Source: Acidobacteriota bacterium
GTDB taxonomy: Bacteria; Acidobacteriota; Blastocatellia; Pyrinomonadales; Pyrinomonadaceae
Direction: 5' to 3'
Length of the DNA: 64,000 bases
Assembly (NCBI GenBank): GCA_018269075.1
Contig: JAFDVJ010000018.1
Span: 18,630-82,629, forward strand
Shown piece after piece: positions 38,201-45,205 of the stretch (position 1 is its first letter; each line of letters starts with the position of its first letter). Below the pieces are notes generated by a model. The model saw nothing but the letters and a program-made list of their open reading frames with translations. It ran no database searches and was not told the origin of the DNA. A program made the translations under genes and the position numbers.

Positions 38201-38750
38201 GCTCGACGACCTGAAAATTCGCAACATAGCCGACCGGGAGGATCTGGCCGTCGGCGAACGGGTGTTGATGGCGGGAATCATCTCCGGTTTTCAGGTTCGC
38301 CACAGTAAAAAAGGAAACCGATTTTGCATTTTCAGGCTGGAGGATCAGTCGGCCGGCGTTAAATGCCTGGCCTGGGCCGATACCTTTTCGAAGCATCAGG
38401 AGGTGTTAAAGGAGGATGAGATCGTGATCGTCGAGGCCAAAGTCGAGGCCAATGACGGCACCGAAATCACGCTGATTCTCGAGGAGGCCAGAAAATTGGG
38501 GGACGCCATTCCTCAGAAAGCGAAGAATATGGAGGTTTTTCTGCCGGTGCGGCAGCTTGAAGGCGTTTATCTCGATTCGGTTCTGACGGCATTGAGCAGG
38601 GAGCAGGGCAAATGCGAAGTTTATCTCAACTATAATTTAGAGGATAATTTGAACATCCGGATTTTTTCGGCGCCGTTGCGGGTCAACGGGTCGATCAAGC
38701 TTGAAAAACGGCTTCAGGAGCTCGGATGTCAGGTAAAATGGAATCTTTGA
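35205..38750 (+). CDS. dnaE: DNA polymerase III alpha subunit
   Basis: The replicative polymerase catalytic subunit (1181 aa). An N-terminal PHP domain opens FVHLHLHTDYSLLQS; the palm carries the catalytic aspartates in PDIDIDF near residue 426; fingers include ADMMRRAMGKKKREEM. The beta-clamp/OB part is at ~1020 with FQVRHSKKGNRFCIFRLED. Metal-binding His residues of the PHP domain (H-L-H-L-H, DHGN) are kept, so the domain may still be active in proofreading. accA follows 18 nt downstream on the same strand. Confidence 0.98.
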   Translation: MKESENKTGHKKDFVHLHLHTDYSLLQSTIQIKQLAARLGEIGMEACAITDHGNLYGAITFYNTLKSKGLRPIIGYEAIFTFESRFEKTFSIRSGERPYYHLLLLARDLTGYQNLVYLASKAFTEGFHQKPRIDLELLAERSAGLIAISPARHGPVQHYLETGAADRAAARGGAFGEIFGAGNFYLQVQDHGLAAERELNKKVAAFARSAGTGLVAGNDVFYLTEDDARAHEVLLCIGEGKTVNDSTRTVLGSSKFYLRTAEEMWGVFGNELPEALFNTLEIAEKCDLELPKGDNLTLPEFPIPDGTGCQTTDEYFERVVYEGFAVRDANVWQPMARAGKLKYSSEDYRKRISKEVSTIREMGFPGYFLIVWEFIKYAREKQIPVGPGRGSAAGSLVAYCLEITDVDPLQYDLLFERFLNPERISMPDIDIDFCVRGRAEVINHVTQFYGRESVCQIVTFGTMASKAAIKDVGRALNMGYGDVEKVAKMIPPPVRGRNVSISQALEQVPDLARAVATDPKVKDLVDLARRLEGCARHTSVHAAGVVISPKPLHEIVPVAVSTKSELTSQFTMTDLEKVGMLKMDFLALTTLTIISDCLKSLKERKSVVIDWREVPLDDRKTMALFGDGRTEAIFQFESSGMQEICRRLKPKELEDLAALNALYRPGPLDGGMVDDFIARHRGEKKVQYIVPEMKEILQNTYGILVYQEQIMQLAQKLAGYSLGEADMMRRAMGKKKREEMAKHEEKFITGAIERGIKKEKAAEIFRLMAQFADYGFNRSHSVAYAYLAYQTAYLKAHYPEYFYAAVLSHESQDSAKVYKYSNELRIAGLSLLPPDINESDHGFTPIDGSVRYGLSAIKGIGTSSVQSIIEKRVAGRFNSIVDFAERVEQGAVNRKALESLITAGAFDSLKPEGSSINGWRARLYSGIDIIIAHGQKVWSDRLRGQDDLFGGGLQGGQKVDLDLNLPMVDDWTTAEVSRQEKASVGFFLSNHPLDDYRTVLDDLKIRNIADREDLAVGERVLMAGIISGFQVRHSKKGNRFCIFRLEDQSAGVKCLAWADTFSKHQEVLKEDEIVIVEAKVEANDGTEITLILEEARKLGDAIPQKAKNMEVFLPVRQLEGVYLDSVLTALSREQGKCEVYLNYNLEDNLNIRIFSAPLRVNGSIKLEKRLQELGCQVKWNL

Positions 38751-38768
38751 TAATGAAATATTTGATAT

Positions 38769-39602
38769 ATGTCGAATGTAAATAAAAATGCTTTTGAGCG
38801 GGTTCAGGAAGCGAGGAACCCGGACAGACCCTATTCGCTTGATCTGTTAAGGGATATTTTTACGGATTTTGTCGAACTGCACGGGGATCGCCGCTACTCT
38901 GACGATGCCGCGCTGGTCGCCGGTTTGGCGAGGCTCGGCGATCTGCAGGTGGCGGTAATCGGGCAGCAGAAGGGGCGGGATATCAATGAGAGGCGATACC
39001 GCAACTTTGCGATGACGAAGCCCGAAGGCTATCGAAAGGCGGTTCGAATAATGAGGCTTGCCGAGAAGTTCGGGCGTCCGCTGGTGGCTTTTGTCGATAC
39101 CCCCGGGGCCTATCCCGGGATCGATGCCGAAGAGCGCGGGCAGGCCGAGGCGATCGCCTACAATCTGCGCGAGATGGCCAATTTGCGGGTGCCGACCGTG
39201 GTCGTGGTCGTCGGCGAGGGCGGTTCCGGCGGGGCGTTGGCGATCGGCGTCGGAGATTATGTGCTGATGATGGAAAATGCCGTCTATTCGGTCATAACTC
39301 CGGAGGGCTGTGCGGCAATTTTATGGAAGGATTCGACAAAGGCTCCGCGGGCGGCCGAGAGTCTGCGGTTGACGGCCGCGGATTTGAAGTCTTTCGGGTT
39401 GGTTGACGAGATCGTCAGCGAGGGGGACGGCTGGAAGGTCCGGGACGATTCCAATGTCGAGTCGGTGGATCCGGTAACCCGGGAACTTGGCCGGAAAATC
39501 GATCAGAAGCTGCGCGAGTTGTTGAGATTGACGCCCGAGGAACTGCTGCGGAGCAGGTTTCGGAAATTTCGGAAAATGGGACGATGGGTGGGCGGTGAAT
39601 AA
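38769..39602 (+). CDS. accA: Acetyl-CoA carboxylase carboxyltransferase alpha subunit
   Basis: AccA (277 aa) with AccD forms the carboxyltransferase that makes malonyl-CoA for fatty acid synthesis. Seen: [77 protein letters not shown]. About 40 residues shorter at the N-terminus than E. coli AccA, which has extra coiled coil; this short form is normal in several phyla. dnaE-accA order is common. Terminator overlaps the gene end. Confidence 0.95.
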   Translation: MSNVNKNAFERVQEARNPDRPYSLDLLRDIFTDFVELHGDRRYSDDAALVAGLARLGDLQVAVIGQQKGRDINERRYRNFAMTKPEGYRKAVRIMRLAEKFGRPLVAFVDTPGAYPGIDAEERGQAEAIAYNLREMANLRVPTVVVVVGEGGSGGALAIGVGDYVLMMENAVYSVITPEGCAAILWKDSTKAPRAAESLRLTAADLKSFGLVDEIVSEGDGWKVRDDSNVESVDPVTRELGRKIDQKLRELLRLTPEELLRSRFRKFRKMGRWVGGE

Positions 39603-39629
39603 AATTCCCTGCCACCCATCGTCTTGTTT
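39580..39629 (+). terminator. accA terminator overlapping the coding end
   Basis: GACGATGGGTGG (39580-39591, inside accA) pairs perfectly with CCACCCATCGTC (39612-39623), followed by TTGTTT. The left arm encodes the last residues of AccA. Confidence 0.65.
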
Positions 39630-39644
39630 CGATTGGATGCCGGC

Positions 39645-40094
39645 TTAAAACGGGATGTCGTCGTCGTTGTTGTTTTGCGGCGTATTTCCTGAAAATCCGC
39701 TGTAATCGCCGGTGCCAGAGCTGGTCGCGACGTTCGCTTGGGAAACGTGTTCGGTGTTTTCGCCGCGACCGTCGCCGAGGAATTGTATTTCGCTGCCCTG
39801 GACGGCGAGCGTGTAGCGGTTGTTGCCGTCCCGGTCGGTCCATTCTTCGAGCTGAAGACGCCCCTCGATGTAGATCTGCCGTCCCTTGGTCAGATATTTC
39901 GAGGCGGTTTCGGCCTGTTTGCCCCAGAGCGTGATTTTGAACCAGGTGACGATGTCCTGCCATTCTCCTGCCTTGTCTCTTTTTCGGTCGTTGACGGCGA
40001 CTGAAAAATCGCAGACGGCATTCCCCTGAGGTGTATAGCGGAGTTCCGGATCCCGTCCCAGATTTCCGATGATGGTAATTTTGTTGAAAGACAT
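39645..40094 (-). CDS. ssb: Single-stranded DNA-binding protein
   Basis: A 149-residue SSB. The OB-fold starts MSFNKITIIGNLGRDPELRY, and the acidic tip DDDIPF is the docking site for RecO, PriA, Pol III chi and others. It is convergent with accA and has its own promoter at 40159-40187. Stands alone, not beside rpsF/rpsR. Confidence 0.97.
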   Translation of the reverse strand: MSFNKITIIGNLGRDPELRYTPQGNAVCDFSVAVNDRKRDKAGEWQDIVTWFKITLWGKQAETASKYLTKGRQIYIEGRLQLEEWTDRDGNNRYTLAVQGSEIQFLGDGRGENTEHVSQANVATSSGTGDYSGFSGNTPQNNNDDDIPF

Positions 40095-40158
40095 ATTTTT
40101 TATTTTCTCCGATTATGGTTTTGGTTGTTTGACTTGATATTTTAGCAAACTTTATCGG

Positions 40159-40187
40159 ATATTAACCGCATCCAGTGTATTGGTCAA
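40159..40187 (-). promoter_or_regulatory. ssb promoter
   Basis: Minus strand TTGACC, 17-bp spacer, TAATAT, giving a leader of about 60 nt before the ssb ATG at 40094. Confidence 0.7.
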
Positions 40188-40277
40188 GTCGGGGATTTTG
40201 AAATTACCGGCACGATTTTCGGGCACGGAAGCTTTTGGCGGCGGAGCCCTGGGTCTGGCTGAGGTAAGTTAGCGAGA

Positions 40278-41354
40278 ATGTGGAATAAAATATCGGTTTT
40301 TCTTTTTTTTATACTCTTTGTCGGGGCGGCGGCATCCCCGCAGAATGTCCTGCGGAGCGATCCGGCGAGCGGTTATCTGGGGAGTCCCCTGCGGAAGTGC
40401 TGGTCGGTCGAAGCCGGTTTGCGGGACAGCGGGAAATACGCGTCTGATAATAATCAAATCATTTATCTCACCGAATTTAATGTTCTAAAAACACTGGATC
40501 CTTATTCCGGAAAACCAATCTGGTCCTCCGAACTCGGAGATTTAAAGTCCGCATCGATTGTTTTTGGAAGACCGATCTTAATCTCTTCCCGAAGCGCCAA
40601 CCAGCTCCTTGAGGTTAGAACCGTGGACAACGACACGGGACTTACCCTTAAAAAAACTTCCGTTGATCTGAATAACCCACAGTTTCTCGGGCAAAGCGAT
40701 AACGAATACTTAATTATCGATGTCAAGGGTGTAATTTATTCTCTCAACAAAAAGGATGGTACTCTGACAATCGCCGAAAAGCCGGTTTTAGCCGGTCGGC
40801 TTCTTCTTGATAGCTGGCTGAAGGATATGGGCCCGGAGAATCCATCGGTATCCGATATCCGGCTTTTATCCTATATATCGGCAAATCCTGCGGTGAATGC
40901 AGATGCTTCTGCTTTTCTTCCGGACGGGGCTTTTTACATTATCGGCGACAGTCTGGGAACGGTCATTTCTTCGGATGCCGAACGGAAAGCAATCTACTGG
41001 AAGGTTCGGTTAGGGGGAGCGGTCAAGAGCATTACCGCTTCGGAAAACGGCTATTTAATATCCTGTTTGGATAATTTTGTGTATCTGCTCGATCGGAAAA
41101 CAGGCGATCTTCTCTGGAAACGTCGAATTGACGGGCGCCCCGCTTTTAACCCGATAATACGAGACGGCTTCGTCATTTTATCCGCTCTGGGAGACGAGTT
41201 TCTGCAAATCTTTAATTTGGATAACGGAAAGCCGGTCAATAAGATAAGGCTTGACAGCAATTCATTTATTCTGGGCGCTCCCCTTTTTTTCCAAAGGATG
41301 CTTATACTGCCGACGAACAGGGGTTTTGAGGGATTCGGAGTTGACTGCAAATAA
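40278..41354 (+). CDS. Secreted PQQ-type beta-propeller protein
   Basis: A 358-residue protein with a signal peptide (ISVFLFFILFVGAAASPQ) and about five to six blades of PQQ/WD40-like beta-propeller: blade cores such as LKTLDPYSGKPIWSSEL, IYSLNKKDGTL, IYWKVRLGGAVKSI, VYLLDRKTGDLLWKR and LQIFNLDNGKPVNK. The family includes BamB (outer-membrane protein assembly) and many unknown envelope proteins. Nothing here ties it to BAM. Coding region is visibly more AT-rich than dnaE/accA. Confidence 0.78.
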   Translation: MWNKISVFLFFILFVGAAASPQNVLRSDPASGYLGSPLRKCWSVEAGLRDSGKYASDNNQIIYLTEFNVLKTLDPYSGKPIWSSELGDLKSASIVFGRPILISSRSANQLLEVRTVDNDTGLTLKKTSVDLNNPQFLGQSDNEYLIIDVKGVIYSLNKKDGTLTIAEKPVLAGRLLLDSWLKDMGPENPSVSDIRLLSYISANPAVNADASAFLPDGAFYIIGDSLGTVISSDAERKAIYWKVRLGGAVKSITASENGYLISCLDNFVYLLDRKTGDLLWKRRIDGRPAFNPIIRDGFVILSALGDEFLQIFNLDNGKPVNKIRLDSNSFILGAPLFFQRMLILPTNRGFEGFGVDCK

Positions 41355-41379
41355 AAAAAGCGGGCTTCGAAGGCCCGCT
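41352..41379 (-). terminator. Intrinsic terminator of the DUF465 gene
   Basis: Minus strand AGCGGGC, loop, GCCCGCT then TTTTTTT. The hairpin (41359-41379) lies 12 nt past the DUF465 stop and 4 nt past the convergent propeller gene. Confidence 0.85.
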
Positions 41380-41391
41380 CTCGGTTGATTT

Positions 41392-41628
41392 TCAGTGTGA
41401 AACTTTATTTGAATATTCGTTGATAATTGCGTACATCTCGTCCTTTACCGCCAGTTTCTTTTTTTTCAGGACAGATTCTTCGAGCAGTTCCTCTTCGTTC
41501 GGGTATGTAAGTTCAGCCAGTTCTGTCAGTCTCCTTTCATAGTTCTGGTGTTTCTGGGCCAGTTCCCTGAAAATTTGATTCTCTTTAAGAAGCTCTTCCT
41601 TTAATGATTCAACAGTTGTTATGTCCAT
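41392..41628 (-). CDS. DUF465 (YdcH-like) coiled-coil protein
   Basis: A 78-residue almost wholly helical protein. Pattern ESLKEELLKENQIFRELAQKH, ERRLTELAEL and EEELLEESVLKKKKLAVKDEM is that of DUF465/YdcH, a small coiled coil of unknown function. It has its own ribosome site (GAGGAAA) and is bracketed by a likely promoter and a strong terminator, so is a single-gene transcript. Confidence 0.85.
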   Translation of the reverse strand: MDITTVESLKEELLKENQIFRELAQKHQNYERRLTELAELTYPNEEELLEESVLKKKKLAVKDEMYAIINEYSNKVSH

Positions 41629-41691
41629 GGCGGTTTTTCCTCTTTTAGTTAAGATTTTTGGATCCGGTCTTTTGCTCGGATACAGTCAAAT

Positions 41692-41719
41692 CTTATAACA
41701 GGGGGGATTGAAAATTCAA
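41692..41719 (-). promoter_or_regulatory. Probable promoter of the DUF465 gene
   Basis: Minus strand TTGAAT, 16-bp spacer, TATAAG, about 60 nt before the DUF465 start. Confidence 0.45.
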
Positions 41720-41723
41720 GTAA

Positions 41724-42209
41724 TCAACTTTTTTCTTTGGTCGAATGCCGGCATAGAATTACGCCGTCCTCATCCGGATTCCGAAAGAGATTTTTTCTTA
41801 TTCCGACTCTGACGAAATGGTGTTTTTCGTATAGGCTCAGAGCCTTTTTATTCGAAACCCGGGCTTCCAGATACACTGATTCTACATCCGTCTCTTCGAC
41901 GAGTCCGAGAAATTTTGACAGCAGGCGTGTTCCCAGTCCTTTCCCCTGGTTGTTTTTCCGGACTGCGATATTGAGAATCTCGGCCGATGGGGGAACGTCG
42001 CTTCGATTTATACGTCCGATGATGAATCCCAAAGTTGTTTTTTCTGCTTGTGATTCTTCGGAACGATAAAAGGCTGCCAGGAAAATCGAATCTTCCAAAT
42101 CGAGTTCGCTTAGGTAATCCGTCTCAGACCAGGGACAAAGAAAATTTTCGACTTCTATGTTCTTGATCTCGGGGATTGCCGGTGGATCTGGTTTTTCGAA
42201 GGATAACAT
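41724..42209 (-). CDS. rimI: Ribosomal-protein-alanine N-acetyltransferase (RimI-like GNAT)
   Basis: A GNAT acetyltransferase of 161 aa. The acetyl-CoA-binding motif is VRKNNQGKGLGTRLL, and C-terminal LEARVSNKKALSLYEKHHFVRVG is typical of RimI, which acetylates the N-terminal Ala of ribosomal protein S18. It follows tsaB by 54 nt, the classic tsaB-rimI order, which strengthens the call. The start is ATG 42209; an in-frame TTG two codons earlier is less likely. Confidence 0.85.
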   Translation of the reverse strand: MLSFEKPDPPAIPEIKNIEVENFLCPWSETDYLSELDLEDSIFLAAFYRSEESQAEKTTLGFIIGRINRSDVPPSAEILNIAVRKNNQGKGLGTRLLSKFLGLVEETDVESVYLEARVSNKKALSLYEKHHFVRVGIRKNLFRNPDEDGVILCRHSTKEKS

Positions 42210-42263
42210 AATCAATAAGGTGAATAATTTAAGATAAATTGAAGAAGTTGGGCGTGGAATTTA

Positions 42264-42890
42264 TTAATCATTATCAGACGCAAGTCGGCGTGCCGATTGA
42301 ATCAGATCCTTCCCGAAATTTCTTTCACCGTTCAAAACTTCGAAGGGCAGCTCCTTCAGAAGATTTCCGGATTGAAGAACCGATCCGGGCCCCGGATCGA
42401 CAAGATAAACCTGGACGTTTGTTTTGAATACCTCTTTCAAATCAATTTCCTGAACCGGCAGTTTGATAAGTTCCGCAGATGTTCCGGTTCCATTTCCCCT
42501 TTCCCCGATAACGAAATCGCGAATGTACAGAAATCCGCCCGAAACAATCGCCAAACGACACGGGGCGGACAATTTTTCCGAATAATAAACCGCCTCCGGC
42601 AAGCTCATCTCGTAGATCGCGCACCCGATTGCCCGGGCGAGCCCGCGGGCCGCCGCCATTCCGATCCTCAAACCGGTCAAACTCCCCGGCCCGGTCGAGA
42701 CCGCAACGCCGGAAACCGCTGCTAAAGCCAAACCGTTCGCTTTCAGTAATTGACCGAGTTCCCGAACCAGATCGTCGGCCCGGGCTTTAATCCTCCCAAA
42801 CCGCGCTTCCCCTCCGGCGAACAATCCGAAGCTCACGCCGCCGTCAGAACCGCCCGTCTCGATCGCTATCCACAGCTCATTTTCTTTCAT
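42264..42890 (-). CDS. tsaB: tRNA t6A biosynthesis protein TsaB
   Basis: A 208-residue ASKHA-fold protein that with TsaD and TsaE makes t6A37 in tRNA. Start WIAIETGGSDGGVSFGLF and conserved VSTGPGSLTGLRIGMAAARG are diagnostic. It overlaps the nucleotidyltransferase gene by 14 nt at its start, so it is read at the end of the glycan/PqqD gene string, an odd place for a housekeeping gene. tsaD and tsaE are not in the window. Confidence 0.93.
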   Translation of the reverse strand: MKENELWIAIETGGSDGGVSFGLFAGGEARFGRIKARADDLVRELGQLLKANGLALAAVSGVAVSTGPGSLTGLRIGMAAARGLARAIGCAIYEMSLPEAVYYSEKLSAPCRLAIVSGGFLYIRDFVIGERGNGTGTSAELIKLPVQEIDLKEVFKTNVQVYLVDPGPGSVLQSGNLLKELPFEVLNGERNFGKDLIQSARRLASDND

Positions 42891-43767
42891 CAGATTCCGA
42901 CTTTTGGTAAACCCCGATTATTCTCCTCAGCGACGGCATCAGCCTCGCCAAAACGCTTCCCAACTGGTAATAGTATCTGACCCCGTGATAAAAACTGCCT
43001 TCCATCTCGACCGTCGCCTGAATCGGATTCGGCGGCACTCTTTTTAACAGCTGACGAAAAAAACGGCGGTTGAAACCAAGCACCGTATGCAAAGGCTCGA
43101 GGTGAACCGCGGAAGCCCATTCCTTCTCGATCGTTCCGATCACCCATCCCGGAACCTCCGCCGGCTCAAATTCCGCCGGCAGCAGCTTTGTTTCCTGATA
43201 TCGCTCGACCAGCTTTATTCCGAGCAGCAGCCACTCGCGACGTCTGACGCTCACGGATCCCCAAAACCTTTCCCAATCGAATTCCTCACGGTAGTTTTCA
43301 AGCAAATAAAAAAAGTCGAGCAGTTTGTCCCGCCGCACGCCGCCGTCATTGAGCCAGTGGACGATCAAAATCCGCAGATGATCCTCGGGGCGCAGTATCC
43401 GAATCTGGCTTTCGTCCAGAGACACGATTCTCGAATTCTGATAAAAATCGGGCCACGATCCCGTATCGAAACGGTCCAGTCCGCAATGCAGATCGATCAC
43501 AAACCGCCGCGCTTCCTCTCCCCCGACCAGCTTCTTCGCTTGCCGGTACTGCGCCGGATCGACGCATAAATCCAGATCCCCGAAAACGCGCCGGTATGCT
43601 TCCGGATATTCACGCGCGATCGCCCAGCCCTTGATTAAGATCGGCTCGATGCCGTTTTTTCTGAAGAGCTCGAATGCCCCCTTCACGTTTTCTTCGTAGA
43701 TTCTGCTTCTCAAAAGAAGCCACTTTCGTTCATCCAGCTCATCTTTAACCGGATCATCTTCATTCAT
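42877..43767 (-). CDS. NTP_transf_5 family nucleotidyltransferase-like protein
   Basis: A 296-residue protein of the uncharacterised nucleotidyltransferase group often found in lasso-peptide-like and PqqD/HprK-like clusters. Motifs: PILIKGWAIAREYPE, then GDLDLCVDP (two metal-binding aspartates of the pol-beta fold), later IDLHCGLD and RILIVHWLNDGG. I chose ATG 43767; the reading frame is open to 43857 but that would overlap the PqqD-fusion gene and a hairpin. It may nucleotidylate a product of the HprK-like/PqqD cassette; substrate unknown. Overlaps tsaB. Confidence 0.75.
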   Translation of the reverse strand: MNEDDPVKDELDERKWLLLRSRIYEENVKGAFELFRKNGIEPILIKGWAIAREYPEAYRRVFGDLDLCVDPAQYRQAKKLVGGEEARRFVIDLHCGLDRFDTGSWPDFYQNSRIVSLDESQIRILRPEDHLRILIVHWLNDGGVRRDKLLDFFYLLENYREEFDWERFWGSVSVRRREWLLLGIKLVERYQETKLLPAEFEPAEVPGWVIGTIEKEWASAVHLEPLHTVLGFNRRFFRQLLKRVPPNPIQATVEMEGSFYHGVRYYYQLGSVLARLMPSLRRIIGVYQKSESDERK

Positions 43768-43776
43768 AAAAGCAGA

Positions 43777-43807
43777 AGGAGCAGCCAGGTCGCCCTGCGC
43801 TGCTCCT
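43777..43807 (-). promoter_or_regulatory. Stem-loop between the PqqD-fusion gene and the nucleotidyltransferase gene
   Basis: AGGAGCAGC (43777-43785) and GCTGCTCCT (43799-43807) form a perfect 9-bp stem with a 13-nt loop. No U-tract. It could set unequal expression by protecting the upstream mRNA 3' end or by masking the ribosome site of the next gene. Confidence 0.45.
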
Positions 43808-43831
43808 AAGTCAAAATCCAAATTTCCCCGA

Positions 43832-44311
43832 TTACGGAGCGCAAATATTACTGGCATTGCAGTTTACAGTCGAGGGACAGGCCGTCGCCACGCAGTCGCC
43901 GGGAACCAGACACGAACAGGACACGGCCGCCATCACGCTGGTCGGGGCGGTCAGCGAGGCAACGATCGGGAGCGCGACGACGGTCGCCAGACCGATCGTC
44001 TTGATGACGTCGCGCCGGGATCTTCCCTTCAAACCGTCGGCCGGAACGGTCTGCAGCAGTTCCTTGTCCTTGAGCTGGTCGATCGCCAGCCAGATCATAT
44101 CTTCGGGAACGGCCGAACCCGTTTCATTTTCAAACAATTTTGTGATATCGCCGACGGAATTGTTGCCATCGCAGGATTTCCAGACAAACGCCGCCGTTTG
44201 GTTGAGGCAATGGGCCTTATTACTGTTCAGATCATAAACCAAAACCTCTTCGGACGTTTCCTGTACGACCAAACCTTCCTTTCGGGCGACAGGGACTTGT
44301 GAACTCTTCAT
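43832..44311 (-). CDS. PqqD-domain protein fused to a Tat-like segment and a six-cysteine tail
   Basis: A 159-residue three-part protein. Residues 1-92 are a PqqD-type peptide-recognition (RRE) domain: VLVYDLNSNKAHCLNQTAAFVW, CDGNNSVGDITKLF, and a helix with LAIDQLKDKELL. Residues 97-129 have SRRDVIKTIG followed by a hydrophobic stretch ending SVMAA, a twin-arginine-like signal placed inside the protein. Residues 130-159 are a short tail with cysteines at 132, 134, 140, 145, 151 and 157. The start has a perfect AGGAGG site. PqqD domains normally hold a precursor peptide for a modifying enzyme; here the 'precursor' may be built in. Flanked by HprK-like and nucleotidyltransferase genes. Confidence 0.75.
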   Translation of the reverse strand: MKSSQVPVARKEGLVVQETSEEVLVYDLNSNKAHCLNQTAAFVWKSCDGNNSVGDITKLFENETGSAVPEDMIWLAIDQLKDKELLQTVPADGLKGRSRRDVIKTIGLATVVALPIVASLTAPTSVMAAVSCSCLVPGDCVATACPSTVNCNASNICAP

Positions 44312-44377
44312 TGATTCCTCCTAAGTTTAGACAAAAAATATTTACAGTTTTTCAGTTTTAAATCATCAGCCAAATTT

Positions 44378-45205
44378 TTATAAGGCCTTCTTCTCAAAGA
44401 AACTCAACAACTTCAACGCAAAATCACTCGCCTCGCCTCTTTTCGATTTGACGATTATGGCACGATTTGCAGTTTTATTCAAGACTTTTAGTGAAAATTT
44501 TGGGTCATATCTGATTGGAATCGTATGAGATAGCAATTCCAAAACCCCAAAACCTCCATTTACATAGCGGGGCGCCCAGACGGCCCCTTGTTCATACTCG
44601 GTCAGCAATATCATCCCGACCGCCAAAGGCTCGACTCCCTTTTCTCCGCCAAATTCTTCGACCGGTAACTCTACTTGCTGATAATCGTCCACGATGCCGC
44701 GAACCGAAAGCGTTTTCGGAAAGGGATGAACCAGACCAGCTTCATCCAAAACCGCATACTCATCAGAATAATATTTTGCGCCCAATTTAGTCAATTCCCT
44801 GACGAGGGTTGTCTTCCCGCCGAAACTCCGGCCGGGCAGGATCAGCGCCTTTCCCTTCCAGCCGACGACCCCTGCGTGCAGGAAAACGAACGATTTCGCG
44901 AACTCCGCCACGATCCGCCGGAGATACCCGAAAAAATAATTTATAAACGGGTTCTTATCATTCGAGTAGGTCAGCTTCTTCCGGCCCTCGAAAAGCACGT
45001 AGCGAAAATTTTTACTGGTTCTGACTGAGATCTTTCGTTCGATTCTCGTTCCCTTCGACCCGCTGAGACCGACCGGAAAAATAAATTCGAGATTATCGTC
45101 GATCTCCCTCATCAGTCCCTCGGAAAAGCAGGATACCTTGAGACGAACGCCGTAAACCTCGAAACAGACGAAAAAACTACTTTTGCTTTCCCTAATTTCA
45201 AACAT
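44378..45205 (-). CDS. HPr kinase/phosphorylase-like ATPase
   Basis: A 275-residue protein related to the C-terminal domain of HPr kinase but without its N-domain. FLHAGVVGWKGKALILPGRS leads into Walker A (residues 125-132, GRSFGGKT), and YYSDEYAVLDEAG (about 146-157) is the acidic catalytic stretch. Such HprK-related kinases occur with PqqD-like proteins and nucleotidyltransferases in peptide and exopolysaccharide loci; in lasso-peptide loci a homologue phosphorylates the precursor peptide. The gene overlaps the upstream WbpL-like gene by 8 nt and so is read with the glycan operon. Its own codons are more AT-rich than the neighbours, a possible sign of separate origin. Confidence 0.78.
   Translation of the reverse strand: MFEIRESKSSFFVCFEVYGVRLKVSCFSEGLMREIDDNLEFIFPVGLSGSKGTRIERKISVRTSKNFRYVLFEGRKKLTYSNDKNPFINYFFGYLRRIVAEFAKSFVFLHAGVVGWKGKALILPGRSFGGKTTLVRELTKLGAKYYSDEYAVLDEAGLVHPFPKTLSVRGIVDDYQQVELPVEEFGGEKGVEPLAVGMILLTEYEQGAVWAPRYVNGGFGVLELLSHTIPIRYDPKFSLKVLNKTANRAIIVKSKRGEASDFALKLLSFFEKKAL

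Noticed and set aside
42877..45205. Lasso-peptide gene cluster
   Set aside because: HprK-like and nucleotidyltransferase genes fit, but there is no asparagine-synthetase-like cyclase, no transglutaminase-like protease and no separate short precursor.
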